Shown piece after piece: positions 6,816 through 8,726 of a stretch of DNA of 8,726 nt. The translations under genes were made by a program, and so were the position numbers. The stretch lies in contig DHMZ01000069.1 in the NCBI GenBank assembly GCA_002406055.1, forward strand, positions 1 through 8,726, given 5' to 3'. Within the stretch, counting starts at the first letter, position 1, and the number at the start of each line of letters is the position of its first letter. The DNA is from Spirochaetales bacterium UBA4629. Its GTDB lineage: Bacteria; Spirochaetota; Spirochaetia; Sphaerochaetales; Sphaerochaetaceae. The notes beneath the pieces were generated by a model, which ran no database searches, was not told the origin of the DNA, and saw only the letters and a program-made list of their open reading frames with translations.

Positions 6816-8726
6816 TTATTTCTTTTTCCTGTTTTTTCTCTCTTCTTCTCTTTCTTTTGAAAGCTTAAAGAAGTCTGCCATAGTAGCATTGCCACTATCT
6901 TTTTTATCTTTAGAGAATGAGAATGAAGAGAAGTTATTTCGCTCCCTGTTATCTTTTTTATATTGGAGCTTTGATTCTCTTACAACCTCAGTCTTCGTCT
7001 CATAGACAGTAGGGACCTTAACAGCACTCTTTTTGCTTATGACAACTTTTATCTTACCACTTTCAGTTGTACTAAATGTTTTTTTGCTAGAAGCAATTGG
7101 AGAAGAGATCTTTACTTTATACTCTCTCTCTTCATATTGGCAACTAAGCTTTTGGCAAATAAAGTGTATAGATCCATCGCTATCTTGGCTTCTCATCATC
7201 ATTGAACCACAATAAGGACATTTCTTTCCATCTTTAAAGTCAGGAGAGAAGACAAGAGTAGACTTCTCCACATCTTTAACAAGCTCTGTTGCTATTTTTT
7301 TGATATCCTTAATAAAGAGATCAGGACTCTCTTTTCCTTTACTTATATTTTCAAGTCTTCCTTCCCACACACCTGTTAGCTCAGGAGAACGAAGGAGTGT
7401 CGGAGAGAGTCTTACAACTTCCCTTCCCTTAGCTGTTGGAACAAAGTACTTACCATCTCTTTCTACGTACCTATTTTGGACAAGCTTTTCAATTATATCG
7501 GCTCGTGTCGCAACTGTTCCAAGGCCACAAGTAAGATTTGCCTTCAATTCCTTATCCTCAACAAAACGCCCCGCATGTTCCATAGCAGAAAGGAGCGTTG
7601 CATCTGTATATCTTTCAGGAGGCGTAGTGCTACTCTTACGAACTTTAATAGTCTCAATTGTAACTTCGTCTCCCTCTTTTAGAGATGGAAGGAAAAATGA
7701 ATCTTCATCGTCACTAGTTAAAAGAGGACTCTTCATGCCACTAGAAAGACTAACGCCTCTGTATCCTCTTTTAAGTGGAGTTGAGAAGCGTGCAATAAAG
7801 GTTTTATTCTCAACATCTACTTTAAGAGTTGTTGTTCTATACTCATAGTTATCGCCAAGAACCTCTAAGAAACGGAGAGCGATGAGAGACCAAAGCTTCT
7901 TTTCGTTTTCACTAAGATTTTCTAAGCGAACAGTCTCTTCTGTTGGAATAATTGCGTGGTGATCAGAGACATCCTTTTCATTTACGAATCTTGGGTTGTT
8001 TTCTCTAAAGCCATTTTTTAAGTACTCATCAACCTGTCTTGAGAAAGGTGTATTAGAGAGGGCTTTAATTCTATCTTTTAGAGTTGGAACAATATCTGGA
8101 GTAATGCATCTACTGTCTGTTCTAGGATAAGTAACTATTTTATGTATCTCATATAGTCGCTGTAATGTTTCGAGTGTATCTTTTGCAGAGAATCCATAGC
8201 TTATGTTTGCATCCCTCTGAAGCTCTGTTAAATCATAGCCAAGAGGTACGTCCTCACTTTTTTCTTCGTTAACTATGGAGACAATTCTACCCTTCTTACC
8301 TTTCCACTCTTCCATTTCCTTTGCTAAGTTTTCGTCTGTAAATCTTATAGAGTTTTCTTCTGGATAATAAGACGCAGAGAACAAACCAAAATTAGCACGA
8401 CTAGAATAATAGAAAGAACCTAAGAAACGTTCTATCTCGTCTTCACGCTGTGTCATCAAAGCAAGTGTTGGAGTTTGAACTCGTCCACAGGAGAGTTTTG
8501 TATCATAATAGCAAGTAAGAGCACGAGTAACATTCATGCCAACATACCAGTCAGCCTGAGCTCTGCACTCTGCTGCATGATACAAATTATCGTATTCAGA
8601 GCTTGGACGAAGGGAGAGAAAGCCCTCCTTTATTGCCTTTTCAGTCTGGCTAGAAATCCAAAGGCGCTCACACTTTCCATTCCAATTTGCTTCTTTTAAA
8701 ATCCAACGAGCAACAAGTTCACCTTC
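6816..8726 (-). CDS. topB: DNA topoisomerase III-like type IA topoisomerase, 5' end outside window
   Basis: Partial gene; about 636 codons are visible, reading in frame from the right edge. Type IA topoisomerases cut and rejoin one DNA strand to relax negative supercoils and decatenate recombination or replication intermediates. The first visible residues, EGELVARW, are the end of the TOPRIM DxDREGE motif, so roughly the first 100 residues are missing. Counting from the edge, the next signals are LWISSQT, YHAAECRAQADW, the GRVQTPTLAL motif (about residues 81-90), and the catalytic tyrosine in TYPRTDSR (residue 200, codon 8127-8129). DHHAIIPT (about 256-263) and the TRADIIEKL region follow. 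A C4 zinc finger (CPYC plus a pair of cysteines five apart) lies about 503-529. The last 100 residues are basic, Ser/Lys-rich and low in complexity, ending KNRKKK. A TTG at 8583-8585 is an internal codon, not the start, because homologous sequence continues upstream. The TAA stop lies one base before nrdG, so the two are likely one operon. The topB rather than topA assignment rests on the TYPRTD and DHHAIIPT wording. Confidence 0.93.
   Translation of the reverse strand, partial: EGELVARWILKEANWNGKCERLWISSQTEKAIKEGFLSLRPSSEYDNLYHAAECRAQADWYVGMNVTRALTCYYDTKLSCGRVQTPTLALMTQREDEIERFLGSFYYSSRANFGLFSASYYPEENSIRFTDENLAKEMEEWKGKKGRIVSIVNEEKSEDVPLGYDLTELQRDANISYGFSAKDTLETLQRLYEIHKIVTYPRTDSRCITPDIVPTLKDRIKALSNTPFSRQVDEYLKNGFRENNPRFVNEKDVSDHHAIIPTEETVRLENLSENEKKLWSLIALRFLEVLGDNYEYRTTTLKVDVENKTFIARFSTPLKRGYRGVSLSSGMKSPLLTSDDEDSFFLPSLKEGDEVTIETIKVRKSSTTPPERYTDATLLSAMEHAGRFVEDKELKANLTCGLGTVATRADIIEKLVQNRYVERDGKYFVPTAKGREVVRLSPTLLRSPELTGVWEGRLENISKGKESPDLFIKDIKKIATELVKDVEKSTLVFSPDFKDGKKCPYCGSMMMRSQDSDGSIHFICQKLSCQYEEREYKVKISSPIASSKKTFSTTESGKIKVVISKKSAVKVPTVYETKTEVVRESKLQYKKDNRERNNFSSFSFSKDKKDSGNATMADFFKLSKEREEERKNRKKK

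Noticed and set aside
6815..6895. Longer nrdG start at 6895
   Set aside because: It would add 27 residues that only reflect the topB tail in another frame; the family opens at the Met encoded at 6812-6814.
7300..7848. 182-residue plus-strand ORF
   Set aside because: It lies wholly antisense to well-conserved topoisomerase sequence, and its Ser/Leu-rich wording is typical of a shadow frame.

Overview
The window carries six genes, all read from the minus strand (right to left in window coordinates). It looks like an anaerobic, low-GC bacterium. The class III (oxygen-sensitive, glycyl-radical) ribonucleotide reductase NrdD, its radical-SAM activase NrdG and a topoisomerase III point to strict or facultative anaerobiosis. 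Stop codons read in the standard way. I cannot place the organism firmly: protein wording and base composition would fit a host-associated spirochaete (Treponema-like) or a Bacillota member, and this is only an impression.

Region 1 (8726 to 6122): the 3' part of a type IA topoisomerase gene (topB-like, 5' end outside the window) is followed after a single base by nrdG. The two are almost certainly co-transcribed.

Region 2 (6121 to 3579): nrdD has its own control region just downstream of nrdG. Two 16-bp sites matching the NrdR box lie 31 bp apart and straddle a TATAAT -10 element. NrdD is a full-length class III reductase with a C-terminal glutaredoxin/thioredoxin-like domain (CPNC) fused through a charged linker. 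A clear rho-independent terminator ends this block.

Region 3 (3578 to 1): a separate transcription unit with its own sigma70-type promoter encodes three proteins, each with a predicted PD-(D/E)XK-type nuclease domain. They are a DUF1016/YhcG-family protein, a winged-helix protein with a BamHI-like D...ExE motif, and a DUF2075 (Schlafen group 3-type) helicase with an N-terminal nuclease motif. The helicase ORF stops at the very edge of the window, about where the family's C-terminal helicase motifs should begin, so it looks truncated. This block is the accessory part of the window and the best candidate for an undescribed defence or nucleic-acid-processing system.

How they fit together: NrdG installs the glycyl radical on NrdD, NrdD makes dNTPs anaerobically, its fused redoxin probably re-reduces the active site, and NrdR probably represses nrdD when dNTPs are plentiful. 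The nuclease block has no visible functional tie to this and is separated from it by the terminator and a new promoter. No tRNA, rRNA, CRISPR array, insertion sequence or attachment site was seen, and no gap between genes exceeds 200 bases.
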